From positions 6,082 to 14,273 of the forward strand of contig DEJH01000049.1 in NCBI GenBank assembly GCA_002353275.1: DNA of 8,192 nucleotides, written 5' to 3'. The stretch comes from Caryophanales bacterium UBA2753 (GTDB taxonomy: Bacteria > Bacillota_I > Bacilli_A > RFN20 > CAG-826). The notes beneath the pieces are model-generated. The model worked only from the letters and a program-made list of their open reading frames with translations, was not told where the DNA came from and did not search any database. Shown piece by piece: positions 1-6,913 of the stretch. Position numbers and translations under genes: made by a program. Each line of letters starts with the position of its first letter. Positions within the stretch are counted from its first letter, which is position 1.

Positions 1-20
1 TTTTCTTTTCTTGTTTGCAT
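1..20 (-). other. Possible start of a leftward gene cut by the window edge
   Basis: An ATG at 20-18 on the minus strand opens a reading frame (Met-Gln-Thr-Arg-Lys-Glu) that runs off the left edge. It lies about seven bases after the -10 box of the promoter at 27-55, where transcription would be expected to begin, so if real it would be a leaderless start. Only six codons are visible and the stretch is purine-rich (AAGAAAAGAAAA), so it could equally be the leader and ribosome-binding region of a gene starting beyond the window. No function can be given. Confidence 0.2.
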
Positions 21-26
21 ATCGTT

Positions 27-55
27 ATTCTAATACTTATAAAGTATTTATTCAA
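27..55 (-). promoter_or_regulatory. Sigma-A-type promoter reading out of the left edge
   Basis: On the minus strand, TTGAAT (55-50) is followed by a 17-base spacer and TAGAAT (32-27). Each hexamer is close to the -35/-10 consensus (TTGACA/TATAAT) and the spacing is ideal. The spacer is AT-rich. It sits about seven bases beyond the terminator at 62-83, exactly where a new transcription unit would begin, and would drive a gene to the left of the window. The call rests on motif match and context; no start site is proven. Confidence 0.6.
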
Positions 56-61
56 GGTAAG

Positions 62-83
62 AAAAAAGAGGTACAGCCTCTTT
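62..83 (-). terminator. Intrinsic terminator closing the rhamnose/polysaccharide operon
   Basis: Read on the minus strand, AAAGAGG - CTGTA - CCTCTTT forms a perfect 7-bp stem with a five-base loop, and the T-run extends through TTTTTTC. The stem begins inside the TAA stop codon (84-82) of the last glycosyltransferase gene, so there is no 3' spacer. This marks the end of the eight-gene transcription unit. Confidence 0.85.
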
Positions 84-996
84 AAAACTCATTATGTTTT
101 ATCAAATAACGGAAGAATTTATATTGCTTCTTCTTATATTGAAGTCTTTTCTCACTCAGTAATTTCTTCTTTATATCCTTATTATTTATATAATGGGCCA
201 CTAGAGAAGTTAAATATCTATTCTCTTCACTCATTAGAGAAGAATATGTATTTTCCATACCTAAGGCCATCTTTTGTCTAACATTGATATTTCTAATATC
301 TTTGCGTTTCACAAATTGTTTGATGAAATATTTAAGCTTATTTTTAATCGCTCCAATAGAATTATCGCCATGTTGTCGATAAGACATATGAGAAGATTTA
401 TCAAAAATCGCTTCACCAAAGCAAGAGGCAATCATATACATAAGCCAGTCATGGATATTGATATAGTTTTTGTTAACATCATATTTAATCGCGATTTCTC
501 TTAATTTATTATTAAAGACAAATGTACATCCAGGAGCGATGTTATTAAAGATAGACAAAGGATAAGAGATATCAATGTCTTTAGAGACCATCGTATTACT
601 AACTAGTTTTAAATCTTGATCAACAATTCTGACATCAGAAAAATATAAAAGAGGTTTATTTTTATCTTTCTTTTCTAATTCATTAATCGCAATTTCTAGT
701 TTGTCTTTATCCCAGACATCATCTTGATCGCAAAAGGCAAAATAGTCGCTTTCTATAGTTTTATTTAATAATTCCCAAAAGCTTTTAGCGGGTTTTTTGT
801 TCTCTCCTTGATAATAAGAAAGATTAGGGTGTTTATTCTTATATTCTTCAAGAATTTGAAGTGTCGAATCACTTGAACCATCATCTCTTACTAAAATGGA
901 GATATCACTACTATTATTTAATTCAAAAAGTGAATCTAATTGTTCTTTTAGATATTTCTCTCCATTATATGTTGATAACAAAATTGTTATTTTCAT
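82..996 (-). CDS. Family 2 glycosyltransferase, probable rhamnosyltransferase
   Basis: A 304-residue GT-A fold enzyme expected on the cytosolic face of the membrane, adding a sugar from a nucleotide donor to a lipid-linked glycan. Seen: the N-terminal donor-binding motif LSTYNGEKYLKEQLDSL (7-23), VRDDGSSDST (36-45), the DXD-type metal/nucleotide motif in FCDQDDVW (88-95), GCTFVFN (156-162), HDW (182-184) and YRQHGDN (206-212). This set matches the RfbG-like GT2 group, many of whose members transfer L-rhamnose, which fits the dTDP-rhamnose genes upstream; donor, acceptor and linkage are inferred. The C-terminal third is Lys-rich without membrane segments. The ATG overlaps the flippase stop as TAATG, so translational coupling is likely; the Shine-Dalgarno is weak. 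The gene is AT-rich even for this window (14 G+C in the 60 bases 601-660). Its C-terminus is paralogous to the partial gene at 7824. Confidence 0.9.
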   Translation of the reverse strand: MKITILLSTYNGEKYLKEQLDSLFELNNSSDISILVRDDGSSDSTLQILEEYKNKHPNLSYYQGENKKPAKSFWELLNKTIESDYFAFCDQDDVWDKDKLEIAINELEKKDKNKPLLYFSDVRIVDQDLKLVSNTMVSKDIDISYPLSIFNNIAPGCTFVFNNKLREIAIKYDVNKNYINIHDWLMYMIASCFGEAIFDKSSHMSYRQHGDNSIGAIKNKLKYFIKQFVKRKDIRNINVRQKMALGMENTYSSLMSEENRYLTSLVAHYINNKDIKKKLLSEKRLQYKKKQYKFFRYLIKHNEF

Positions 997-2744
997 TATT
1001 CTTCTATTTGTTTATTCTCTTCAATTTCTTGAGGCTTAGCTTCCACTACTACTGGAGTAGGTTTCTTCTTGATTCTTAACAAAGTTAAAATCATATCGAT
1101 ATAATATTTTCTTTCTTCTTTGTTAAAAGTGATAAAGACAGTGCAAATTAAATAAGTAATGACGAATGCTACTCCAATAATCACCATCTTATATCCAGGA
1201 CCAAAATTCATTGGTTTAAGCACGAAATGTAAACCAAGACCAACCGCTAAAGCGAAAAGAGAGCCAATTGATCCTCTAATATAGATTGATTTATAGAAGT
1301 GACGTAAAGAAATATGCAAATGTTTACGATAAACAATATTAGCGACAACTACTTCAGTAACGCGAGCAACCATAATTGCAATACATGCACCAAAAGCACC
1401 TGCTCCAATCCAGTGAGTTCCTTGAGTGTTCGTAAAATAATACGCTAAGCCAAAAGAAAGAGGAATATTAATAATCACTTTTGATAAGGAGACAAAAGCG
1501 ACATGTTTAATCTTTCCATGCGCATACATTTCATCTTGGAAAATCATCGTTGGAATATGGACAACTTCATAAGAAGAAATCATCACCACTAGCCAATACA
1601 TCAAGACAACAGATTCTGCGGATAATTGACCAGTACGGATATCTTCTCCTAACCAGAAAGTTAAGAATTCGCTTCCACAAGAAATAAAGCCGAAGATAAT
1701 CATCACAATAATCACGAATTGAATCTTCGCAATCTTCTCAACAACTGCCTGCATCTTCGCGCGTTTTTCTTCTTCAGTTCCATCGGCCTCGGCTCTAGTA
1801 ATTTTCGCCATAAAGAAGGCCGATATTGTCGTACCGAATGTATAAATATATAACTCAATTGTGGATATAACAGAGAAAATAGAAACAGAAGCACTATCAG
1901 AGACAACACCTAATATTGTTGGGGTAATTGTCATTACTAGTCGCATACACATCGCGACAATAAATCCCCACCAAGAGAAAGATAGGAGTTCTTTAGTTTC
2001 TTTTTTGGTGATTTTCTTTCTAAGATCAAAATGGATTCCTAAATAGAATCTCATATAAATAAGCCTAATCACCATCATCAATACCGAAGTAACGACGTTA
2101 ATTAAAACAATAGGGATAATTCCAGAATCACTAATCTTCCAATTTAAGTGAACAGAAGCGACTGTTAATCCTAAATACATTAACTTCTGGATGATTTCTA
2201 AAAGCTTAATGATTGAGAATTTTTCATAAGTAGAAATAACTCCAGTAAAGGTAGAGAAAGGTAATGAAATGATTGTGAAACATCCAATAATAATAAATAA
2301 ATATTGGAGAGTTTTAATTTCATGAGTGATAACGTATTGTCCTGGAATACCATAAGATCTCGCAAAAATCACTGGTGCAGCAAAATATAAAACCGCAATC
2401 ACAATAATAAAGAAAAGGTTTAATAAACAGTATATTTTAAATATGCCAGCAGTAAATCTCTCTACTCCCTCTTTATCCCCTTTAGCGCGTAGTTTCGCTA
2501 AATAAGTAGATGTAGCGGCACCTAAACCAATATCGAGAATAAATAAGTTAATAATTGATGAGCTTAATCCATATAAACCATATTCAGTAATTCCGACGAC
2601 CCTGATGATTTCTGGGGTCATGAAAATACCATAAGCAATGCTTACGAATACGGCAACAAAGCCAAGAATAGCACCAATAGTGATGTTTTTCTTACTCTTC
2701 TGCTCGATTTTCTCTAGATTTTTCTCATCACTTATTCGAGTCAT
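996..2744 (-). CDS. wzx: Wzx/PST-type polysaccharide flippase
   Basis: A 582-residue polytopic membrane protein with many hydrophobic segments, likely 12-14 helices, of the MOP/PST (Wzx-like) exporter superfamily. These proteins flip undecaprenyl-diphosphate-linked oligosaccharides to the outer face of the membrane. Seen: a charged N-terminal tail of about 20 residues, first helices from about residue 22, an early motif EYGLYGLSSSIINLFILDIGLG (about 54-75, typical of the family's helix 2 region), a mid-protein SFSWWGF at the start of the second half, and CGSEFLTFWLGEDI, matching the family's 'FI-x-lWLG' signature. It is longer than usual (about 400-500 residues) and carries a Pro/Glu/Lys-rich tail (roughly the last 25 residues, from KKKPTPVVVEAK). 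The ATG overlaps the rmlB stop as TAATG, and its own stop overlaps the next ATG in the same way. The substrate is inferred from the neighbouring rhamnose genes. The symbol is functional, not from a named orthologue. Confidence 0.85.
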   Translation of the reverse strand: MTRISDEKNLEKIEQKSKKNITIGAILGFVAVFVSIAYGIFMTPEIIRVVGITEYGLYGLSSSIINLFILDIGLGAATSTYLAKLRAKGDKEGVERFTAGIFKIYCLLNLFFIIVIAVLYFAAPVIFARSYGIPGQYVITHEIKTLQYLFIIIGCFTIISLPFSTFTGVISTYEKFSIIKLLEIIQKLMYLGLTVASVHLNWKISDSGIIPIVLINVVTSVLMMVIRLIYMRFYLGIHFDLRKKITKKETKELLSFSWWGFIVAMCMRLVMTITPTILGVVSDSASVSIFSVISTIELYIYTFGTTISAFFMAKITRAEADGTEEEKRAKMQAVVEKIAKIQFVIIVMIIFGFISCGSEFLTFWLGEDIRTGQLSAESVVLMYWLVVMISSYEVVHIPTMIFQDEMYAHGKIKHVAFVSLSKVIINIPLSFGLAYYFTNTQGTHWIGAGAFGACIAIMVARVTEVVVANIVYRKHLHISLRHFYKSIYIRGSIGSLFALAVGLGLHFVLKPMNFGPGYKMVIIGVAFVITYLICTVFITFNKEERKYYIDMILTLLRIKKKPTPVVVEAKPQEIEENKQIEE

Positions 2745-3760
2745 TATTTATATTGTCTTTCCATCCAATTTTGATATTCGCCACTTTCGACGTGTTTAAG
2801 CCATTCTTGGTTATCTAAATTCCATTTAATAGTAGCGACAATGCCAGTATCAAAATTATGTTCTGGTTTCCAACCTAATTCAGTTTCGATCTTAGTTGGA
2901 TCCATCGCATATCTTAAGTCATGTCCTGGTCTATCTTTAACATAAGTAATTAAAGATTCAGGTTTTCCTAACGCTTTTAAAATGGTCTTTACAACTTGTA
3001 AATTAGTTCTTTCGTTATGACCACCGATATTGTAGACTTCCCCATCTCTACCCTTACGGACGATTAAATCAATCGCAGTGCAGTGATCTCCAACATAAAG
3101 CCAGTCTCTAACATTTTCTCCATTACCGTAAACTGGTAAAGGTTCATTTCTTAATGCTTTTTGAATCATTAAAGGAATGAGTTTTTCTGGGAAATGATAT
3201 GGACCATAGTTGTTGGAACATCTACTGATTGTGACAGGTAGATGGAATGTACGGTGATACGCTAAAACAAGTAGGTCTGCGCTTGCTTTACTAGCTGAGT
3301 ATGGGCTACTTGTATGAATTGGTGTATCTTCATGGAAGAATAAATCTGGTCGATCAAGAGGTAAATCTCCATACACTTCATCAGTGGAAACTTGGTGATA
3401 TCTCTTAATTCCATATTTACGGCAAGCATCCATAAGTACTTGTGTACCCATGATATTGGTTTGAAGGAATACTTCTGGGTTTTCAATCGAACGGTCAACA
3501 TGAGATTCCGCTGCAAAATTAATAACGTAATCGAAATGTTCTTGTTCAAAAAGTTTATAGACCGCTTCACGATTGCAAATATTTTCATGAACAAATTTAA
3601 AGTTTGGTTTGTTCATAATTGGAGCAAGTGTCTCCATGTTTCCTGCATAAGTTAAAGCATCAATACAAACATATTGATCGTTTGGATATTTGTTCACCAT
3701 GATGTGGAGGAAGTTGCCTCCGATGAATCCTGCTCCACCAGTAACTAAGAATTTTGCCAT
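2744..3760 (-). CDS. rmlB: dTDP-glucose 4,6-dehydratase
   Basis: Second step of dTDP-L-rhamnose synthesis: dTDP-glucose to dTDP-4-keto-6-deoxyglucose, NAD+-dependent, cytosolic. The 338 residues match the family's usual length. Seen: the Rossmann NAD-binding motif TGGAGFIGGNF (7-17), D34 at the end of strand 2, AAESHVDRS (83-91), the catalytic STDEVYGD (125-132, with the Thr-Asp-Glu triad diagnostic for 4,6-dehydratases over epimerases), YSASK (Tyr154/Lys158), RCSNNYGPYHFPEKLIP (180-196), RDWLYVGDH (218-226), YNIGG (243-247) and RPGHDLRY (277-284). All key residues are present. A good ribosome site (AAAGGAG) precedes the ATG. It is separated from rmlA-rmlC-rmlD by one glycosyltransferase gene, five bases after that gene's stop. 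The alternative name rfbB applies. Confidence 0.97.
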   Translation of the reverse strand: MAKFLVTGGAGFIGGNFLHIMVNKYPNDQYVCIDALTYAGNMETLAPIMNKPNFKFVHENICNREAVYKLFEQEHFDYVINFAAESHVDRSIENPEVFLQTNIMGTQVLMDACRKYGIKRYHQVSTDEVYGDLPLDRPDLFFHEDTPIHTSSPYSASKASADLLVLAYHRTFHLPVTISRCSNNYGPYHFPEKLIPLMIQKALRNEPLPVYGNGENVRDWLYVGDHCTAIDLIVRKGRDGEVYNIGGHNERTNLQVVKTILKALGKPESLITYVKDRPGHDLRYAMDPTKIETELGWKPEHNFDTGIVATIKWNLDNQEWLKHVESGEYQNWMERQYK

Positions 3761-3765
3761 ATTTT

Positions 3766-4593
3766 CTATTCTCCTTTATAAGGCCCTAATATATTTCTTT
3801 TTGCGTCACGTATTCCTCGTGACATCATTTTGAGTTTTTCTTTTTTGTTCGGCTCATAGAGCACGACTTTAAGTTTAATGGAAAAGAACTGATTTTTTAA
3901 GTTTTTATAAAACTTTTTATTCTTGTGGTATAGATAATACCCATTACGATATCGATAATAATATCGAATTGGGGAATGATTCAAACAAGTGATTGGAACC
4001 CCAAAGAAGCGCTTTCTTATAGGGTTATCGCCCATTTGATGGATTAAAGAAGCTTCATTAATATAAGCGATTTTTCTATTAATGTTATAAAACTGTTCAC
4101 ATAATTCAAAATCAACACAGTCGATGAATAAGTCTTCATTAAAACCTTTGATTTTTTTGTAATCACTCATATTGATGAAGTTTCCACTAGTGAGTAATGT
4201 CTTTACTTCCACTAATCCTTTTGTGGTCTCATTTTTATTGAAGTTAAGTCCAATAATCGCATAATTAGACATTTCTTTTTCTAGATACTCTTTTATTTCA
4301 TCCCATTTTTCGCTTGGGAAAATTGAATCTTGATCCATCGTTAAACAGATATCAGCGTTATCTTCCTTTACTTTTTCTAAGCCGACTTTTAAGGCATATC
4401 CAATTCCTTTATTCTCTCCTAAGGAAAGATAAGTGACTTTTTCTAATTCCTTAACTTTGGAGACAACTTCTTCGTTAATTTTATTAGAGTTATCAATAAC
4501 GAAAAGACGATTGAGAATTGGGTAATATTTATGGATATTATCAATCATCTCAATAGTAGGATTATAGAAGACCACTACTCCATCAATTTTCAT
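3766..4593 (-). CDS. Family 2 glycosyltransferase, RfbF/RfbN-type rhamnosyltransferase
   Basis: A 275-residue GT2 enzyme, predicted to transfer L-rhamnose from dTDP-rhamnose to a lipid-linked glycan in the cytosol. Seen: VVVFYNP (6-12), VIDNS (32-36), NKGIGYAL (61-68), the DXD-like MDQDS (86-90), SGNFIN (136-141), the acceptor/catalytic region GFNEDLFIDCVDFELC (150-165) and SPIRYYYRYRN (207-217). The MDQDS, FIDxVDxE and P-[IL]-R-x-Y-Y-x-x-R-N combination is characteristic of the bacterial L-rhamnosyltransferase family. The C-terminus is basic with no clear membrane helix. Its start overlaps the rmlD stop as ATGA, with only a weak ribosome site, suggesting coupling. It lies between rmlD and rmlB, strengthening the link to dTDP-rhamnose. 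Acceptor and linkage cannot be read from the sequence. Confidence 0.9.
   Translation of the reverse strand: MKIDGVVVFYNPTIEMIDNIHKYYPILNRLFVIDNSNKINEEVVSKVKELEKVTYLSLGENKGIGYALKVGLEKVKEDNADICLTMDQDSIFPSEKWDEIKEYLEKEMSNYAIIGLNFNKNETTKGLVEVKTLLTSGNFINMSDYKKIKGFNEDLFIDCVDFELCEQFYNINRKIAYINEASLIHQMGDNPIRKRFFGVPITCLNHSPIRYYYRYRNGYYLYHKNKKFYKNLKNQFFSIKLKVVLYEPNKKEKLKMMSRGIRDAKRNILGPYKGE
3771..3777 (-). promoter_or_regulatory. Ribosome binding site of rmlB
   Basis: AAAGGAG on the minus strand lies ten bases before the rmlB ATG (3760-3758) and inside the last codons of the preceding glycosyltransferase gene. It is one of the three strong sites in the operon and fixes the chosen rmlB start. Confidence 0.75.
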
Positions 4594-5465
4594 TTTAAAT
4601 ATTCTTTAATAAACCTTTCGGTAGCGTTTTCCCAAGTAGGAAGTCGCTTAAATCCTGCTTTGTCTAAACTAGCTTTACTTAATCTTGAGTTAAGTGGACG
4701 ATTAGCTTGAGAAGGCACTAATTTTTGATATTCTTTGGTGGTAACTGGTTTGACATTAACGGAAGTAATACCCGCCACTTTATAAATATATTTAGTGAAA
4801 TCACACCAAGAGGTGAATCCTTCATTAGTCGCGTGATAGGTACCATATTTTTCAGTTTCCATCATGTCACACATTAATTTGGATAAATCATATGTATAAG
4901 TAGGGGAACCAATTTGGTCACAAACAATATTAAGTTCAGTCTTACTTTCCGCTAACTTCAACATTGTTTTGATGTAGTTATTGCCATTAATACCAAATAC
5001 CCAACTAGTACGAATAATAAAATGTTTGTCGTTATATTCCTTGACGAATTCTTCTCCTTGAGATTTAGTAACAGCATATACTGATAAACCTTCTTTAGGA
5101 TCGTCGACTTCAAAAGGTTTCTCTCCTTTACCATTAAAGACATAATCTGTAGAAATATAAAACATTTTTGCGTTAACTTCTTTAGCCGCTTTAGCGATAT
5201 ATTTTGGCCCTAAAGCGTTAACCGCATACACTGCTTCTTTATTTTCTTCAGCTTTATCGACCGCAGTCCAAGCAGCGTTATGCATAATCACATCAGGTTT
5301 AAATTCTAAAATAAAATCATGAACTGCTTTTTCATCAGTGATATCAAGTTCTTCTCGATCAATTCCTAAAACATGTTTATAGCCACGTTCTTTAAGTTCT
5401 CTCACGCAGTCATAACCGAGTTGACCTTTATATCCAGTAACTAACACTCTTAATTCTTTATTCAT
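4590..5465 (-). CDS. rmlD: dTDP-4-dehydrorhamnose reductase
   Basis: Final step of dTDP-L-rhamnose synthesis: NAD(P)H-dependent reduction of dTDP-4-keto-L-rhamnose. The 291 residues are normal for the family. Seen: the N-terminal nucleotide-binding motif TGYKGQLG (10-17), AAWTAVDKAE (64-73), STDYVFNG (105-112), the short-chain-dehydrogenase pair Tyr130/Lys134 (YAVTK), RTSWVFG (152-158), DQIGSPTYTYDLS (183-195) and the C-terminal RPLNSRL (256-262), typical of RmlD. The gene starts two bases after the rmlC stop with no clear Shine-Dalgarno, so it may rely on ribosomes finishing rmlC. It ends with TGA inside an ATGA overlap with the next glycosyltransferase; the TGA stop argues against a Mycoplasma-type code. 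The alternative name rfbD applies. Confidence 0.96.
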   Translation of the reverse strand: MNKELRVLVTGYKGQLGYDCVRELKERGYKHVLGIDREELDITDEKAVHDFILEFKPDVIMHNAAWTAVDKAEENKEAVYAVNALGPKYIAKAAKEVNAKMFYISTDYVFNGKGEKPFEVDDPKEGLSVYAVTKSQGEEFVKEYNDKHFIIRTSWVFGINGNNYIKTMLKLAESKTELNIVCDQIGSPTYTYDLSKLMCDMMETEKYGTYHATNEGFTSWCDFTKYIYKVAGITSVNVKPVTTKEYQKLVPSQANRPLNSRLSKASLDKAGFKRLPTWENATERFIKEYLK

Positions 5466-5467
5466 AA

Positions 5468-6013
5468 TTAGAACTCAATTTTAATGTCTTTAAATCTTGG
5501 AAGGCGTTGATCTTTTTCGCTTAGCATAACCTCATCAACAGTTGGCCAATTAACGTTAATATCTGGGTCATTCCAAATAATTCCACCTTCATCTTCAGGA
5601 TGATAAAAATCATCACATTTATAAGTGAAAGTAGCTTTATCTGAAAGAACTAAAAATCCGTGAGCGAATCCTCTTGGAATCATAAAGATTTTCTTGTTTT
5701 CTCCAGAAAGAATCACTCCATAATATTTGCCATATGTTGGGCTATTTTTTCTTAAATCAATCGCCACATCATATACTTCTCCAGAAAGAACACGAACACA
5801 TTTTGCTTGTGGGTGTTTCTTTTGGAAATGAAGTCCACGTAGTACACCTTTCGTGGAATGAGATTGATTATCTTGAACAAAGTTATAATGTAATCCCATT
5901 TCTTCAAAATCTTTTTGGTTATATGTTTCCATAAAATAACCACGGTTATCCCCAAACACTTTTGGTTCAAGGACCACTAAACCTTCAATATCAGTTTTAA
6001 TAACATTAAACAT
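5468..6013 (-). CDS. rmlC: dTDP-4-dehydrorhamnose 3,5-epimerase
   Basis: Third step of dTDP-L-rhamnose synthesis: double epimerisation at C3 and C5 of dTDP-4-keto-6-deoxyglucose; a dimeric cupin-fold cytosolic enzyme. The 181 residues equal the typical length. Seen: GDNRGYFMETY (21-31), QDNQSHSTKGVLRGLHFQ (47-64, with His62 as the expected catalytic base), KCVRVLSGEVYDVAIDLR (71-88, active-site Lys71), IPRGFAHGFLVLS (112-124), Tyr131 as the expected catalytic acid, and NDPDINVNWP (148-157) near the end. Residue roles are by analogy with studied RmlC enzymes. The start is supported by AGGAGA upstream, which overlaps the rmlA stop codon. It sits between rmlA and rmlD, the common rmlA-C-D order. 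The alternative name rfbC applies. Confidence 0.96.
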   Translation of the reverse strand: MFNVIKTDIEGLVVLEPKVFGDNRGYFMETYNQKDFEEMGLHYNFVQDNQSHSTKGVLRGLHFQKKHPQAKCVRVLSGEVYDVAIDLRKNSPTYGKYYGVILSGENKKIFMIPRGFAHGFLVLSDKATFTYKCDDFYHPEDEGGIIWNDPDINVNWPTVDEVMLSEKDQRLPRFKDIKIEF

Positions 6014-6020
6014 GATGAAA

Positions 6021-6026
6021 TCTCCT
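6021..6026 (-). promoter_or_regulatory. Ribosome binding site of rmlC
   Basis: AGGAGA on the minus strand lies seven bases before the rmlC ATG (6013-6011). It overlaps the TAG stop codon of rmlA (6027-6025), so termination of rmlA and initiation of rmlC take place on nearly the same bases. It supports the chosen start. Confidence 0.75.
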
Positions 6027-6912
6027 AATATTTAATCTTTCCACTAGCGACGTTAAGAAGATGTTGTCCATATTGGTTCTTACTCATTGAATTACCAATT
6101 TCGATTAATCTTTCTTTACTAAGCCAGCCGTTTTTATATGCGATTTCTTCTGGGCAAGATACTTTTAATCCCATCTTATCTTCGATAGTTTTAACAAAGA
6201 CTGAAGCATCCACTAAAGATTCATGAGTGCCAGTGTCTAGCCAAGAACAACCTCTACCTAAAAATTCAACATGTAATTGTTTGTTATTAAGGTAGACTCT
6301 ATTTAAATCAGTGATTTCAAGTTCTCCTCTTGGTGAAGGTTTAATAGTTTTAGCGATTTTACTCACACCTTTTGGATAGAAATATAATCCAGTCACCGCA
6401 TAATTACTCTTTGGTTCTTTTGGCTTTTCAACAATATTAGTAGGAACTCCATTTTCATCAAATTCCACAACCCCAAATCTTTCAGGATCATTAACGTAGA
6501 AGCCATAAACAGAAGCCATATTTTCCTTTTCTGCTCTAATAACTGAACTTGCTAAAGATTTCTTTAATCCATTTCCATAGAAGATATTGTCTCCAAGAAC
6601 CATCGCACAAGCGTCATCTCCAATAAATTTCTCTCCTAAGATGAAAGCTTGAGCAAGTCCATCTGGAGAAGGTTGAACAACATAAGAGAGATTAATACCA
6701 AAATCTTTTCCATCTCCTAATAATTCTTCAAACCTTGGAGTGTCTTGTGGAGTGGAGATAATCAAAATATCTCTAATTCCCGCAAGCATCAAAATGCTTA
6801 AAGGGTAATAAATCATCGGTTTATCGTAAACTGGTAAAAGTTGTTTACTAGTCACCCTTGTAAGTGGATATAAACGAGTCCCACTGCCTCCTGCTAAAAT
6901 AATACCTTTCAT
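6025..6912 (-). CDS. rmlA: Glucose-1-phosphate thymidylyltransferase
   Basis: First step of dTDP-L-rhamnose synthesis: glucose-1-phosphate plus dTTP gives dTDP-glucose and pyrophosphate; cytosolic, Mg2+-dependent. The 295 residues match the RmlA length (about 290). Seen: the nucleotidyltransferase signature LAGGSGTRLYPLT (6-18), SKQLLPVYDKPMIYYPLS (22-39), QPSPDGLAQAF (80-90), the metal-binding LGDNIFYG (106-113), VEKPKEPKS (161-169), GLYFYP (175-180), GELEITDLN (196-204) and WLDTGTHESL (224-233). All the expected active-site signatures are intact. Family members are usually feedback-inhibited by dTDP-rhamnose, though this cannot be read from the sequence. The gene begins one base after the stop of the upstream glycosyltransferase gene, with a purine-rich ribosome site in that gene's end. 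The alternative name rfbA applies. Confidence 0.97.
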   Translation of the reverse strand: MKGIILAGGSGTRLYPLTRVTSKQLLPVYDKPMIYYPLSILMLAGIRDILIISTPQDTPRFEELLGDGKDFGINLSYVVQPSPDGLAQAFILGEKFIGDDACAMVLGDNIFYGNGLKKSLASSVIRAEKENMASVYGFYVNDPERFGVVEFDENGVPTNIVEKPKEPKSNYAVTGLYFYPKGVSKIAKTIKPSPRGELEITDLNRVYLNNKQLHVEFLGRGCSWLDTGTHESLVDASVFVKTIEDKMGLKVSCPEEIAYKNGWLSKERLIEIGNSMSKNQYGQHLLNVASGKIKY

Positions 6913-6913
6913 C

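Noticed and set aside
15..504. Plus-strand open frames at 15-281 and 274-504
   Set aside because: Both lie opposite the glycosyltransferase gene at 82-996, lack ribosome sites and have low-complexity sequence with no family motif; they are shadows of the AT-rich coding strand.
3262..3655. Minus-strand frame at 3262-3594 and plus-strand frame at 3392-3655 inside rmlB
   Set aside because: They overlap the catalytic core of an intact rmlB with all motifs present, and their products resemble no known family.
4590..5465. Mycoplasma-type code (TGA read as Trp)
   Set aside because: rmlD ends at TGA exactly where the family ends, and Trp residues in all the proteins are TGG.
5734..5970. Overlapping frames within rmlC on both strands
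   Set aside because: Alternative-frame readings of an intact, full-length rmlC, without ribosome sites.
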